A stretch of DNA of 13,960 bases. It comes from an uncultured Novosphingobium sp. (GTDB lineage: Bacteria > Pseudomonadota > Alphaproteobacteria > Sphingomonadales > Sphingomonadaceae). Below, piece after piece: positions 1-7,331 of the stretch (its first letter is position 1; each line of letters begins with the position of its first letter). The DNA lies in assembly GCA_937897535.1 (NCBI GenBank), contig CALCQB010000048.1:1-13960 (forward strand). Reading direction: 5' to 3'. The notes beneath the pieces were generated by a model. That model had not been told where the DNA came from. It saw nothing but the letters and a program-made list of their open reading frames with translations, and ran no database searches. The position numbers and the translations under genes were made by a program.

Positions 1-930
1 GGCGAACAGCGCGGCGTCGGCATCGTCGCCGGCGTTGCTGGCGGTCAGCAGCTTGTCGCCGGTGAAGATCGAATTTGCGCCGGCCAGGAAGCACAGTGCC
101 TGGGTACTCTCGCTCATGCTCTCGCGCCCGGCGGAGAGCCGCACCATCGATAGCGGCATGGTGATCCGCGCCACCGCAACGGTCCGGACGAATTCGATGT
201 CGTCGATCTTGGCGCTCGGGATATCGGCCAGCATGTCACCCAGCACGGTGCCCCGGATCGGCACCAGGGCGTTGATCGGCACGCTTTCGGGGTGGCGCGG
301 CAGGGTGGCGAGCGTGTGGACGAAGCCGACCCGGTCGGCCCGCGTCTCGCCCATCCCGACGATCCCGCCCGAACAGACGTTGATCCCGGCGGACCGGACG
401 TTTTCGAGCGTGTCGAGCCGGTCGTCGAGGCTGCGGGTGGTGATCACCTCGCCATAACGCTCGGGCGAGGTGTCGATGTTGTGGTTGTAATAGTCGAGCC
501 CGGCCTCGGCCAGCATTCCGGCCTGGTCGGGGGTCAGCATTCCCAGCGTCATGCAGGTTTCCAGCCCCATCGCGCGAACGCCCTTCACGATCTCGACCAC
601 CGCCGGCATGTCGCGGTCCTTGGGGTTGCGCCAGGCTGCACCCATGCAGAACCGCTGCGATCCGGCATCCTTGGCCCGGGCCGCCGATTGCAGGACTTCG
701 CGCACGTCCATCAGCTTGGTTGCCGCGACCCCGCTGTCGGCGTGGACCGATTGCGAACAATAGCCGCAATCTTCGGGGCAACCGCCGGTCTTGATCGATA
801 GCAGCGTGCAAAGCTGGATCTGGTCGGGGGCATGATGCGCGCGGTGCGCCTCGGCCGCGCGGAACAGCAGCTCGGTCAACGGCAGGTCGAACAGTTCGGC
901 GATTTCCGCGCGGGTCCAGTCTTGACGCAT
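1..930 (-). CDS. bioB: Biotin synthase BioB, 3' end cut by window edge
   Basis: Radical-SAM enzyme that inserts sulfur into dethiobiotin in the last step of biotin synthesis. The reading frame is open from the start at 930 to base 1, giving 310 residues; the family is usually about 320-350, so only the C-terminal tail is missing. The [4Fe-4S] motif CPEDCGYC is at residues 51-58 (C51, C55, C58). The [2Fe-2S] ligand contexts [28 protein letters not shown] and RLSAGRE are all present, as is [11 protein letters not shown] chose the ATG at 930 because GGAGG lies about 8 bases upstream; an in-frame ATG at 945 would add five residues but would contain that ribosome site. It lies downstream of pyk and the KOW gene on the same strand, about 60 bases from the latter. 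No other biotin gene is visible. Identification is very secure. Confidence 0.97.
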   Translation of the reverse strand, partial: MRQDWTRAEIAELFDLPLTELLFRAAEAHRAHHAPDQIQLCTLLSIKTGGCPEDCGYCSQSVHADSGVAATKLMDVREVLQSAARAKDAGSQRFCMGAAWRNPKDRDMPAVVEIVKGVRAMGLETCMTLGMLTPDQAGMLAEAGLDYYNHNIDTSPERYGEVITTRSLDDRLDTLENVRSAGINVCSGGIVGMGETRADRVGFVHTLATLPRHPESVPINALVPIRGTVLGDMLADIPSAKIDDIEFVRTVAVARITMPLSMVRLSAGRESMSESTQALCFLAGANSIFTGDKLLTASNAGDDADAALFA

Positions 931-992
931 CGGGTATTCCTCCATGGCCGGTTGCCCCTAGCAGAGCGACCGATCATGACAAGCGGCCCGGT

Positions 993-1184
993 TCAGGCTT
1001 TGCGGACGTTGCGCGCCAGGGTCTTGAAGCGTTCGCCCGATGCCTCGCGGACCGTGATCGTGGCGTGGCCGGTCTTGCTCAGCTGCCAGTCCTCTACCGT
1101 TCCGCCGCGGCCCTTGTGGGTTCCGGCGATCACGGTGCAGGTATCGCCATTTCCGACCGACCCGGCGTCGGACTGGTCAGTCAT
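993..1184 (-). CDS. Small KOW-motif protein (putative RNA-binding)
   Basis: A 63-residue protein. Residues about 13-30 (GDTCTVIAGTHKGRGGTV) form a KOW motif like that of ribosomal protein L24 and NusG, a small beta-barrel that commonly binds RNA or protein. The rest is polar and basic at the C-terminus (RFKTLARNVRKA). The ATG at 1184 overlaps the 3' end of pyk by 8 bases, so the two are probably translationally coupled in one transcript. Frame and composition match the neighbours. Small stand-alone KOW proteins next to pyk are something I recall from sphingomonads, but its substrate is unknown. It is not L24, which is longer and lies in ribosomal protein operons. The KOW assignment is fairly confident; the function is not established. 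Confidence 0.8.
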   Translation of the reverse strand: MTDQSDAGSVGNGDTCTVIAGTHKGRGGTVEDWQLSKTGHATITVREASGERFKTLARNVRKA

Positions 1185-2634
1185 GATGCCGGCTGAGCTC
1201 GTCCCCGCTCAGCGTCACGACGTGGAGCAGGTTGGTCGAACCCGGGGTGCCGAACGGCACGCCCGCCAGCGCGATCAGCTTTGATCCAGCCGTACCGAAA
1301 CCGTGGCGCAGCGCCATCCGCTTGCCCTTGGCGATCATTTCTTCGAAGCTGCCGATGTCCTTGGTGCTGACCGCATGGGTGCCCCACAGCAGGGCCAACC
1401 GCCGGGCGATCCGCGCCGAGGGCGTCAGCACCAGCATCGGTGCGGCCGGGCGCTCACGCGCCACGCGCCGGGCGGTGCTGCCTGATCCGGTGAACACGAT
1501 GATCCCGGCGATCGGCAGGCTCTCCGCGATCGAGGCGCAGGCGTGGGCGAGCGCATCGGCGGTGGTGGTATCGGGCATGACCTGCGCGAAGTTGACCTGC
1601 TGGCGGTAACCGGCATCGTTTTCGACCTGACCGGCGATCCGGTGCATGATCGAGACCGCTTCTTCGGGCCAAGCCCCGCTGGCGGTTTCGGCCGAAAGCA
1701 TCACCGCGTCGGCGCCGTCGTAAACCGCATTGGCGACATCGGACACTTCGGCGCGGGTCGGCGCCGGGCTTTCGATCATCGATTCGAGCATTTGCGTCGC
1801 CACCACCACCGGCTTGCCCGATTGGCGGGTGATCGCGACGATCCGCTTCTGGATCGGCGGCACTTCCTCGGGGTTGAGCTCGACCCCCAGATCGCCGCGC
1901 GCGACCATGATCCCGTCGGCCAGCTCGATGATTTCCTCGAGCCGGTCGACCGCGGCCGGTTTTTCGATCTTGGCCATCAGCGCGGTGCCGGTGGTGCCGA
2001 TCAGGCGGCGCGCCTCGGCCACGTCGTCCGGCCGCTGGACGAAGCTCAGCGCGATCCAGTCGGCGTGCTGTTCAAGCGCGAAGGTCAGGTCGCGGCGGTC
2101 CTTTTCGGTCAGCGCCGGGATCGGCACCACCGCATCGGGGACGTTGACCCCCTTGCGGTCGGAAATCACCCCGCCGACCTCGGCCGAGCACAGGATCGTA
2201 TCCTCGTTCGCCGAAATGACCCGCAGCCGCAGCTTGCCGTCGTCGATCAGCAGCCGCTGGCCCTTGTGGAGCACGCTGAACAGTTCGGGGTGCGGCAGGC
2301 AGACCCGGTTTTCGTCACCCGGAGTGGGATCGCGATCGAAGGTGAAGTGGCCCGAATGGCGGATCACCGCCTTGCCGTCCTTGAAGGTCCCGACCCGCAG
2401 CTTGGGACCCTGCAGATCGCACAGCACCGCGACCGGCTTGCCCACCGCCTTCTCGACCTCGCGGATCGCGGCGATCGTCGCGGCGTGGGTTTCGTGATCG
2501 CCGTGGCTCATGTTGACGCGGAAGGCATCGGCCCCGGCCCGCAGCAGCTTTTCGATCATTTCAGGGGAGCGGCTGGCCGGGCCCAGCGTCGCCAGGATTT
2601 TGACTTTGCGTCCGCGCGGATCGATCTTTGCCAC
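1177..2634 (-). CDS. pyk: Pyruvate kinase
   Basis: Catalyses the last glycolytic step, phosphoenolpyruvate plus ADP to pyruvate plus ATP, in the cytoplasm. The 485 residues match the usual bacterial length. The N-terminal block KILATLGPASRS and NMSHGDHETH are typical. The catalytic lysine is in AKIEKP (K222). VARGDLGVEL, the signature TQMLESMIESPAPTRAEVSD and VMLSAETASG follow in order, and a complete C-terminal regulatory domain is present. The start is GTG at 2632-2634, supported by GAGGAAG about 8 bases upstream. The gene runs divergently from the DUF1244 gene across a 65-base gap that must hold both promoters; I could not pick out convincing -35/-10 boxes. The downstream KOW gene overlaps its end. 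There is no sign of damage. Confidence 0.97.
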   Translation of the reverse strand: MAKIDPRGRKVKILATLGPASRSPEMIEKLLRAGADAFRVNMSHGDHETHAATIAAIREVEKAVGKPVAVLCDLQGPKLRVGTFKDGKAVIRHSGHFTFDRDPTPGDENRVCLPHPELFSVLHKGQRLLIDDGKLRLRVISANEDTILCSAEVGGVISDRKGVNVPDAVVPIPALTEKDRRDLTFALEQHADWIALSFVQRPDDVAEARRLIGTTGTALMAKIEKPAAVDRLEEIIELADGIMVARGDLGVELNPEEVPPIQKRIVAITRQSGKPVVVATQMLESMIESPAPTRAEVSDVANAVYDGADAVMLSAETASGAWPEEAVSIMHRIAGQVENDAGYRQQVNFAQVMPDTTTADALAHACASIAESLPIAGIIVFTGSGSTARRVARERPAAPMLVLTPSARIARRLALLWGTHAVSTKDIGSFEEMIAKGKRMALRHGFGTAGSKLIALAGVPFGTPGSTNLLHVVTLSGDELSRHHD

Positions 2635-2699
2635 TGTTGTGTCTTCCTCTGTTGGCCGCTTCTATGGCAAAACCGCCGGGAAAGACCAAGGACGGACCC

Positions 2700-3023
2700 A
2701 TGAGCTGCTCTGAAAATACGAATGCGACCGCCGGCGATCCGCTCGAAGCCCTCGACGATGCGGTCGCCGCCGCTGCCTTCCGCCGCCTTGTCCGGCATTT
2801 GCGACACCGCCATGACGCCCAGAACATCGAGCTGATGGGCCTCGCCGGGTTCTGCCGCAACTGTCTGGCCGACTGGATCGTCGAGGCGGGCGCGCGCTAT
2901 GACAAGAGCGGCGCGCGCGAAGTGATCCACGGCATGGCGGCGGCCGATTGGAAGGCGCGGTTCCAGTCCGAGGCAACCCCCGAGCAGTTGGAGCGGATGG
3001 CGGAGAGCATGAAGAAGAATTGA
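2700..3023 (+). CDS. DUF1244 family protein
   Basis: A 107-residue soluble protein of the DUF1244 family, widespread in alpha- and gammaproteobacteria and of unknown function. The family core is plain: AAFRRLVRHLRHR, then NIELMGLAGFCRNCLADW with its conserved Cys pair, then a C-terminal EATPEQLERM. The open frame begins at 2628 with an ATG at 2664, but ATG 2700 is preferred: AAGGACGG lies about 8 bases before it and the extra N-terminal residues are not family-like. It is divergent from pyk and followed by gapR about 110 bases later. The Cys pair might bind a metal, but that is inference. The family call is secure; there is no functional claim. Confidence 0.88.
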   Translation: MSCSENTNATAGDPLEALDDAVAAAAFRRLVRHLRHRHDAQNIELMGLAGFCRNCLADWIVEAGARYDKSGAREVIHGMAAADWKARFQSEATPEQLERMAESMKKN

Positions 3024-3027
3024 GCCT

Positions 3028-3050
3028 AAACGTTCTTGAGGGAACGATTT
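3028..3050 (+). terminator. Weak hairpin after the DUF1244 gene
   Basis: Five bases after the stop codon an AAACGTTC arm pairs with GAACGATTT (cgttc 3031-3035 with gaacg 3042-3046, plus an AAA/TTT extension around one bulged base). It ends in a short T run. The stem is short, so this is at best a weak intrinsic terminator. Confidence 0.25.
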
Positions 3051-3132
3051 CCACAGCCGCGTCTTTGCCCGAATCTCCGGCCCCGGCTATCGGCGCTGCT
3101 CAACCGATTCTCATCATACCGGAGCTTTCCCC

Positions 3133-3369
3133 ATGGCTAATGCCTCTGACGACCGCCTGCGCCTGCTGATCGAGCGTATCGAACGCCTCGAAGAAGAAAA
3201 GAAGGGCATCGCCGACGACGTCAAGGACGTCTACGCCGAAGCCAAGGCGGTCGGTTATGAGGCCAAGATCATTCGCCAGATCGTCCGCCTGCGCAAGATG
3301 AAGCCCGATGACCGCGCCGAAATGGAAGCGCTGCTCGATACCTACAAGGCAGCGCTCGGGCTGGGCTGA
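3133..3369 (+). CDS. gapR: GapR-like nucleoid protein (DUF2312)
   Basis: A 78-residue DUF2312 protein. The family prototype, Caulobacter GapR, is a nucleoid-associated protein that encircles overtwisted DNA ahead of replication and transcription and assists type II topoisomerases. Here residues about 9-30 form a charged helix ([20 protein letters not shown]) that would make a coiled coil. It is followed by the family block [20 protein letters not shown] and the basic RLRKMK, then an acidic helix. The length matches the family. GGAG at 3121-3124 is a good ribosome site for ATG 3133. It appears to be a stand-alone gene between DUF1244 and ybjQ. Family membership is strong; function in this organism is by homology. 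Confidence 0.92.
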   Translation: MANASDDRLRLLIERIERLEEEKKGIADDVKDVYAEAKAVGYEAKIIRQIVRLRKMKPDDRAEMEALLDTYKAALGLG

Positions 3370-3442
3370 GCCGGAGGCCTTGTCGATTGCCGATCACGCG
3401 TTATCGTAAGCGGATCAAACCGGTAGGCAAAGGAACCCCCTC

Positions 3443-3760
3443 ATGATCATCACCACCACGCCCACGATCGAAGGTCAGCCGATCCAGCAATACTGCGGCG
3501 TGGTGACCGGGGAGGTGATCGCCGGGGCCAACATCGTCCGCGATCTGTTTGCTTCGGTGACCGACATCTTTGGCGGGCGTTCGGGCAAGTACGAAGAGGT
3601 GCTGGCCAGCGCCCGGGCCCAGGCCTTTGCCGAACTCGAAGCCGCCGCCGTCCGCCAGGGCGGCAACGCGGTGGTTGGGGTCGATATCGACTACGAAGTG
3701 CTGGGCAAGGCCGGTTCGATGCTGATGGTTACCTGCTCGGGCACTGCTGTCGTTGTTTAA
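3443..3760 (+). CDS. YbjQ / UPF0145 family protein
   Basis: A 105-residue member of the UPF0145 (YbjQ) family, small pentamer-forming proteins sometimes labelled heavy-metal-binding, with no settled function. Family features visible are the N-terminal [30 protein letters not shown], the [15 protein letters not shown] segment, and [16 protein letters not shown] near the C-terminus. An AAAGGAA ribosome site precedes ATG 3443. Its stop (3758-3760) shares bases with the stop of the convergent CPBP protease gene. There is no room for a terminator between them, so opposing transcripts must run into each other or end inside the neighbour. Confidence 0.92.
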   Translation: MIITTTPTIEGQPIQQYCGVVTGEVIAGANIVRDLFASVTDIFGGRSGKYEEVLASARAQAFAELEAAAVRQGGNAVVGVDIDYEVLGKAGSMLMVTCSGTAVVV

Positions 3761-4479
3761 CCTGCGGCCAACGCCAGCGCGATGGTGCAGGCGTTGGCGG
3801 TGATGTGCGCCGCGATCGAGCCGGTCAGGCCGATCCGCTGGCGCAGATAGCCCAGCACCAGCGCCGCCCACAGCTGCGGCAGGACCAGCGGCAGCGCGGC
3901 CAGGCTAAGCCGCGGGTAATTGCCCAGGTGGACCAGCGCAAACCCGGCGGCGGTGATATAGAAGATCGCCGGAAAGCGCCCGGCAAACCAGCCGATTGGC
4001 GCGGCGCGGCGGCGCAGTTTCAGCCACCCGGCCAGCGCGGCAATCGCGGCGGCGACCAGCAGGCCCAGCGCCAGCAGCGCCCGGCTGGGAGTGCCGCCGA
4101 GCAACAGCGCAGCAGCGGCAACCAGCGCACAGCCCAGCAGCCACAGCGCTGCGGCGCGACCGCTTTGCCAGCCGCGAAACAGCAGTTCCTCGATCACCGG
4201 GGCGACGAGCACCACCACCGGGACCAGTACGGCCGGCTGCAAGGCGCCAAAGGCGTCGGGCGAGGGCAGGCCAAACGCCTCCTGCCAGACCCGCAGCAGC
4301 GGCAGCAAGAGCCCGATCAACACCACGACCAGCAGTGCGGTCAGCCAGGCCCAGCGCCGCAGATTGCCAGGCGCGCGCCAACCGCCGGGCTTCAGCACCT
4401 GGGGACGACGCAGGAACGCGGCGAATTCGGCAATGGCGGTGCGTGGTCCGGATAGCAGTTTAGTCATCGGCGCGGTCAT
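3757..4479 (-). CDS. CPBP family intramembrane glutamic/metalloprotease
   Basis: A 240-residue multi-pass membrane protein of the CPBP (CAAX protease and bacteriocin-processing, ABI/Rce1-like) family. The three family motifs are in order: EELLFRG (E97-E98, R102), FALVHLG, and a C-terminal HITAN. These residues line the intramembrane active site in Rce1 homologues. Several hydrophobic segments are clear, the first at about residues 42-63. The open frame extends back to 5331, but everything beyond 4479 is the mirror of yebC, so the ATG at 4479 is used; an internal ATG at 4467 is a less likely start. It is divergent from yebC and convergent with ybjQ. Bacterial members act in peptide maturation, bacteriocin immunity or surface-protein processing. 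No partner is nearby, so the substrate is unknown. Confidence 0.88.
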   Translation of the reverse strand: MTAPMTKLLSGPRTAIAEFAAFLRRPQVLKPGGWRAPGNLRRWAWLTALLVVVLIGLLLPLLRVWQEAFGLPSPDAFGALQPAVLVPVVVLVAPVIEELLFRGWQSGRAAALWLLGCALVAAAALLLGGTPSRALLALGLLVAAAIAALAGWLKLRRRAAPIGWFAGRFPAIFYITAAGFALVHLGNYPRLSLAALPLVLPQLWAALVLGYLRQRIGLTGSIAAHITANACTIALALAAG

Positions 4480-4581
4480 AGTGAGCAAAGCTTTCCCGGT
4501 GGTTGCCGCCAAGGTTGCCCTTGCCGCCTCGCCCGGTGTAAGGGCCGCGTCAACCGCAATCTCAAGCCTTTGCAGGATCCC

Positions 4582-5322
4582 ATGGCAGGCCATTCCAAAT
4601 TCAAGAATATCATGCACCGCAAGGGTGCGCAGGACAAAAAGCGCGCGGCGCAGTTTTCCAAGCTGAGCCGCGAAATCACCGTCGCGGCCAAGATGGGCAT
4701 GCCCGATCCGGACTTTAACCCGCGGCTGCGCGCGGCGGTCAATGCGGCCAAGGCCCAGTCGGTCCCCAAAGACAATATCCAGCGCGCGATCGACAAGGCC
4801 AGCAAGGGCGAAGGCGATAACTACGAAGAAGTGCGCTACGAAGGCTATGGCCCGGGCGGGGTCGCGCTGATCGTCGAGGCGCTGACCGACAACCGCAACC
4901 GCACCGCCACCAATGTCCGCACCGCCTTTGCCAAGAATGGCGGCAACCTCGGCGCGTCGGGCGCGGTCAGCCATGGGTTCGAACGGCTCGGCCTGATCGA
5001 GTACGGGATCAAGGCCGGGGACGAGGACACGGTTCTCGAAGCCGCGATCGAAGCGGGCGCCGATGATGTCGAAAGCGACGAGGATGGCCACGCGATCTGG
5101 GTCGCGGTCGAAAATCTCCATCCGGTCGCGCGCGAGCTTGAAAAGACGCTGGGCGAGGCCGAGGGGGTCAAGCTCGCCTGGAAGCCCAGCATGAAGGCCG
5201 ACGTGGGCGAAAGCGACGCGGCGACCCTGCTCAAGCTGATCGACGTGCTCGACGATGACGACGACGTCCAGACCGTCTGGGGCAATTACGAAATCTCCGA
5301 CGAAGTGATGGCCAAACTCTGA
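4582..5322 (+). CDS. yebC: YebC/PmpR family protein (TACO1-like)
   Basis: A 246-residue YebC-family protein. Members were first described as transcription regulators (PmpR); others act in translation, helping ribosomes through difficult sequences as mitochondrial TACO1 does. The hallmark start [20 protein letters not shown] is intact. The frame opens four codons earlier at 4570, but ATG 4582 gives this hallmark N-terminus. Further family blocks are KEITVAAK-like ([15 protein letters not shown]), [42 protein letters not shown] and [15 protein letters not shown]. Its last base is the first base of the next gene's ATG. This heads the run yebC - DUF3147 - ruvC; linkage of yebC to ruvC is common in proteobacteria. 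Confidence 0.95.
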   Translation: MAGHSKFKNIMHRKGAQDKKRAAQFSKLSREITVAAKMGMPDPDFNPRLRAAVNAAKAQSVPKDNIQRAIDKASKGEGDNYEEVRYEGYGPGGVALIVEALTDNRNRTATNVRTAFAKNGGNLGASGAVSHGFERLGLIEYGIKAGDEDTVLEAAIEAGADDVESDEDGHAIWVAVENLHPVARELEKTLGEAEGVKLAWKPSMKADVGESDAATLLKLIDVLDDDDDVQTVWGNYEISDEVMAKL

Positions 5323-5672
5323 TGTTTGCACTGGTCGCGAAAGCGCTGCTGTCCGGCGCGCTGATCGTGGCCATTGCCGAGATTGGCAAGCGTCTGCCGA
5401 CTTTGGGTGCGCTGGTCGCTTCGCTGCCGCTGGTTTCGGTGCTGGGGATGATCCTGCTGTGGCAGGCCCGCCCCGATGCGGAGAACATGGCGGTCCATGC
5501 CGAGGCGACCTTCTGGTACGTGCTGCCCAGCTTGCCGATGTTTCTGCTGATCCCGTGGCTGCTGCGCCATGGCCAGCCGTTCTGGCTGGCGCTGCTGGCC
5601 GGCTGCGCGCTGACCGTGGCGCTTTACCTGCTGATGGCGCAGTTCGGCCCGCGGCTGGGGATCCGGCTCTGA
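5322..5672 (+). CDS. DUF3147 family small membrane protein
   Basis: A 116-residue hydrophobic protein matching my memory of DUF3147: an N-terminal helix containing [14 protein letters not shown], then [20 protein letters not shown], a short loop, then [18 protein letters not shown] and [18 protein letters not shown]. That gives four predicted transmembrane helices and a short basic C-terminus. The ATG shares its A with the yebC stop (TGATG), and the stop is one base before the GTG of ruvC, so it is translationally coupled on both sides. The function is unknown. Position inside a yebC-ruvC operon guarantees co-expression but does not prove a role in recombination. Confidence 0.85.
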   Translation: MFALVAKALLSGALIVAIAEIGKRLPTLGALVASLPLVSVLGMILLWQARPDAENMAVHAEATFWYVLPSLPMFLLIPWLLRHGQPFWLALLAGCALTVALYLLMAQFGPRLGIRL

Positions 5673-5673
5673 C

Positions 5674-6141
5674 GTGCTGATCATCGGGCTCGATCCGTCA
5701 TTGACCTGCACCGGCTGGGGGATCGTGGCCAGACAGGGCAACCGCCTCAGCCACATTGCCAACGGACAGATCAAGACCGATCCCAAGGCCTCGCTGGCCG
5801 AGCGGCTGGTCACGCTCGACAGCGGCCTGGCCGAAGTGATCGCGCAGTACCGCCCCGATGCCGGCGCGGTCGAAGAGGTGTTCGTCAACAAGAACCCGCA
5901 GTCGACGCTCAAGCTCGGTCAGGCCCGCGGGGTCTGCCTGCTCGCGCTGGCCAAGGCCGGAATGCCGGTCGCCGAATATGCCACCCGGCTGGTCAAGAAG
6001 GCAATCGTCGGCACCGGCGGGGCCGAAAAGGCCCAGGTCCAGGCGATGCTGGGGGTGCTGCTGCCGGGGGTCAAGCTGGCCGGGGCCGATGCCGCCGATG
6101 CACTGGCGGTGGCGATCACTCACGCGCATCTTTGTCGCTGA
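5674..6141 (+). CDS. ruvC: Holliday junction resolvase RuvC
   Basis: Endonuclease that resolves four-way DNA junctions by paired nicks, working with RuvAB. It has 155 residues, slightly shorter than the usual 160-175. The RNase H-like fold motifs are visible: [14 protein letters not shown] with catalytic D7, [13 protein letters not shown] with the second acidic residue at about E67, [20 protein letters not shown], and the C-terminal [14 protein letters not shown] with the last two catalytic aspartates. The start is GTG 5674, one base after the DUF3147 stop. The gene is separated from ruvAB by about 1.2 kb holding a lipoprotein, a repeat and a minus-strand gene. All key residues are intact. 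Confidence 0.96.
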   Translation: MLIIGLDPSLTCTGWGIVARQGNRLSHIANGQIKTDPKASLAERLVTLDSGLAEVIAQYRPDAGAVEEVFVNKNPQSTLKLGQARGVCLLALAKAGMPVAEYATRLVKKAIVGTGGAEKAQVQAMLGVLLPGVKLAGADAADALAVAITHAHLCR

Positions 6142-6206
6142 CCGGCAAGCGCAGGTTCATCGACGCCGCCTTAGGCCGCGCCTTCGGGGGCAAACCGGAG
6201 TCGCAC

Positions 6207-6545
6207 ATGCATTTATCGAAAACCCTTTCGCTCGCGGCCGTGGCCGGTCTGACCCTGTCGGGCTGCGTCGCCAGCCGCTACCAGATTTCCGACGCGCTGA
6301 TGCGCTATGGGCTTGACCGGAACGAGGCGAGCTGCGCCTCGGAATTCCTGCGCGGGCACCTCTCGACCGGGCAGGTCCGCCGCCTGGCCGATGCGGCGCG
6401 CTACTACGATACTGGGCAGCGGCTGACTTTCGGCGACCTGATCCGGGTCGCCGGGCGGGTCAACGATGCCGAAGTGCTGGCCGAGGTCGGCGCGGCCGCG
6501 CTCGCCTGCAAGGTCGGCGCGGATATCCCGCTGCCGCGGTTCTAG
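6207..6545 (+). CDS. Small putative lipoprotein of unknown function
   Basis: A 112-residue protein starting with a lipoprotein signal: basic N-terminus (MHLSKT), hydrophobic stretch, and lipobox LSGC at about residues 17-20. The mature part is mostly helical and contains two more cysteines (ASCASEF and ALACKVG) that could form a disulfide. An open frame begins at a TTG (6132) inside ruvC, but ATG 6207 has GGAG at 6197-6200 and begins the signal peptide directly. It follows ruvC by 65 bases on the same strand and may share its transcript. I do not recognise the family; it resembles short hypothetical proteins of sphingomonads. Confidence 0.75.
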   Translation: MHLSKTLSLAAVAGLTLSGCVASRYQISDALMRYGLDRNEASCASEFLRGHLSTGQVRRLADAARYYDTGQRLTFGDLIRVAGRVNDAEVLAEVGAAALACKVGADIPLPRF

Positions 6546-6561
6546 AGCCCTAAACCAGGTT

Positions 6562-6645
6562 CGTCATTGCGAGCGTAGCGAAGCAATCCTGGGCGGTTTC
6601 CGCAACTCTGGATTGCTTCGTCGGCTTTGCCTCCTCGCAATGACG
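6562..6645. repeat. Imperfect palindromic intergenic repeat (CGTCATTGCGAG type)
   Basis: The left arm (6562-6589) begins CGTCATTGCGAG and ends GAAGCAATCC. The right arm (6610-6645) is its inverted copy with the same outer 12 and inner 10 bases but a longer middle. About 20 bases separate the arms. I recall this arm sequence as a high-copy repeat in many unrelated bacterial genomes. It sits between the lipoprotein gene and the convergent PagL-like gene and, transcribed, would form a large hairpin able to act as a bidirectional terminator or RNA stabiliser. Confidence 0.85.
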
Positions 6646-6662
6646 AAGCGAAAGGTGCGACT

Positions 6663-7202
6663 CTACTTCAGGCCCACCACCACCCGCGCGCCGATGAAAT
6701 CCATCCCCGGGTTCTGCCCGCTCAGCAGCGTGGCGTGGCTGACGTGGACCCAACTCGCCTCGAGCGCGATCTTTGGATCGATCCGTACCCCCAGCGCCAG
6801 CTCGGGCTCGAAGGTGATCCGCGAGCCGAGATCGAGCCGCAGGCCGGTGCTGTCATAGCGCGGAATCTGGCCGGTGTTGACCGCTAGGCCAATCCCCGGG
6901 CGGAGATAGACTTTGCCCTTGCCCAGCTTCCAGCTGAGCCCGGCGGCGGCAATGCTGGTCTCGCCATTGAGGCTGAGCTGGCCATGGAGATAAGCCGAGG
7001 GCGCGCCGATTCCCCGCAGGCCCGCGATCGGAGCGCTGCGGATGCCGGCCTGCAGATCGTGCCCGCGCTCGCCGGTGTCGATGCTGGTCGGCAGGTCAAC
7101 CCCGTGGAAACTCGCGCCGAGGTAAACCTCCTGCGCGGCGGCGGGCAGGGCGCCGGCGGCGCTGATGGCAAGCGCGGCGGCGATCAGGCGGGCAGTGGTC
7201 AT
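6663..7202 (-). CDS. Acyloxyacyl hydrolase / PagL-like lipid A deacylase
   Basis: A 179-residue outer-membrane beta-barrel protein. Residues 1-24 are a signal peptide ending ALPAAAQ. Alternating hydrophobic strands follow, and near the C-terminus is WVHVSHATLLSGQNPGMDFIGAR. In PagL the catalytic His and Ser lie in an H-x-S-(N/H)-A context, which HVSHA matches, and NPG with a following acidic residue is also family-like. PagL removes the 3-O-linked acyl chain from lipid A. The frame runs back to 7304, but the signal peptide begins at ATG 7202. It is divergent from ruvA, with 129 bases between the starts, including the SOS box. The barrel and family call is good; the exact activity is by homology, and the acidic third residue needs an alignment. 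Confidence 0.8.
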   Translation of the reverse strand: MTTARLIAAALAISAAGALPAAAQEVYLGASFHGVDLPTSIDTGERGHDLQAGIRSAPIAGLRGIGAPSAYLHGQLSLNGETSIAAAGLSWKLGKGKVYLRPGIGLAVNTGQIPRYDSTGLRLDLGSRITFEPELALGVRIDPKIALEASWVHVSHATLLSGQNPGMDFIGARVVVGLK

Positions 7203-7273
7203 CCAGGCAATCCCTAACGCATAAGTTCGGCGCGGTTCTAGGGCGTAGCGGTTGCGCAAGCCTGAACAAAGCT

Positions 7274-7288
7274 GTTCGCGCCTTGTTC
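7274..7288 (+). promoter_or_regulatory. LexA (SOS) box, GTTC-N7-GTTC
   Basis: GTTC at 7274-7277, seven bases, then GTTC at 7285-7288: an exact match to the direct-repeat LexA operator known in Alphaproteobacteria. It lies 44 bases before the ruvA start. ruvAB is a classical SOS target, so position and partner agree. The same site is 72 bases from the divergent PagL-like start. Confidence 0.85.
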
Positions 7289-7312
7289 CCTTTTGCTTGC
7301 CCAAGCCTGCGC

Positions 7313-7328
7313 GGCGGGTTAACCCGCC
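7313..7328. promoter_or_regulatory. 16-bp perfect palindrome at the ruvA start
   Basis: GGCGGGTTAACCCGCC is a perfect palindrome ending three bases before the ruvA ATG, exactly where a ribosome site should be. As RNA it could fold into a six-pair stem with a UUAA loop; as DNA it could be a dimeric operator. Its function is unknown. Confidence 0.5.
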
Positions 7329-7331
7329 TGC

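Noticed and set aside
1543..2703. A 386-codon plus-strand open frame over pyk
   Set aside because: Antisense shadow of pyruvate kinase, with the same His/Arg/Asp-rich shadow composition.
4480..5331. N-terminal 284 codons of the minus-strand frame ending in the CPBP protease
   Set aside because: This part lies antisense to the certain yebC gene, and the family match begins only after ATG 4479. It is not a fusion protein.
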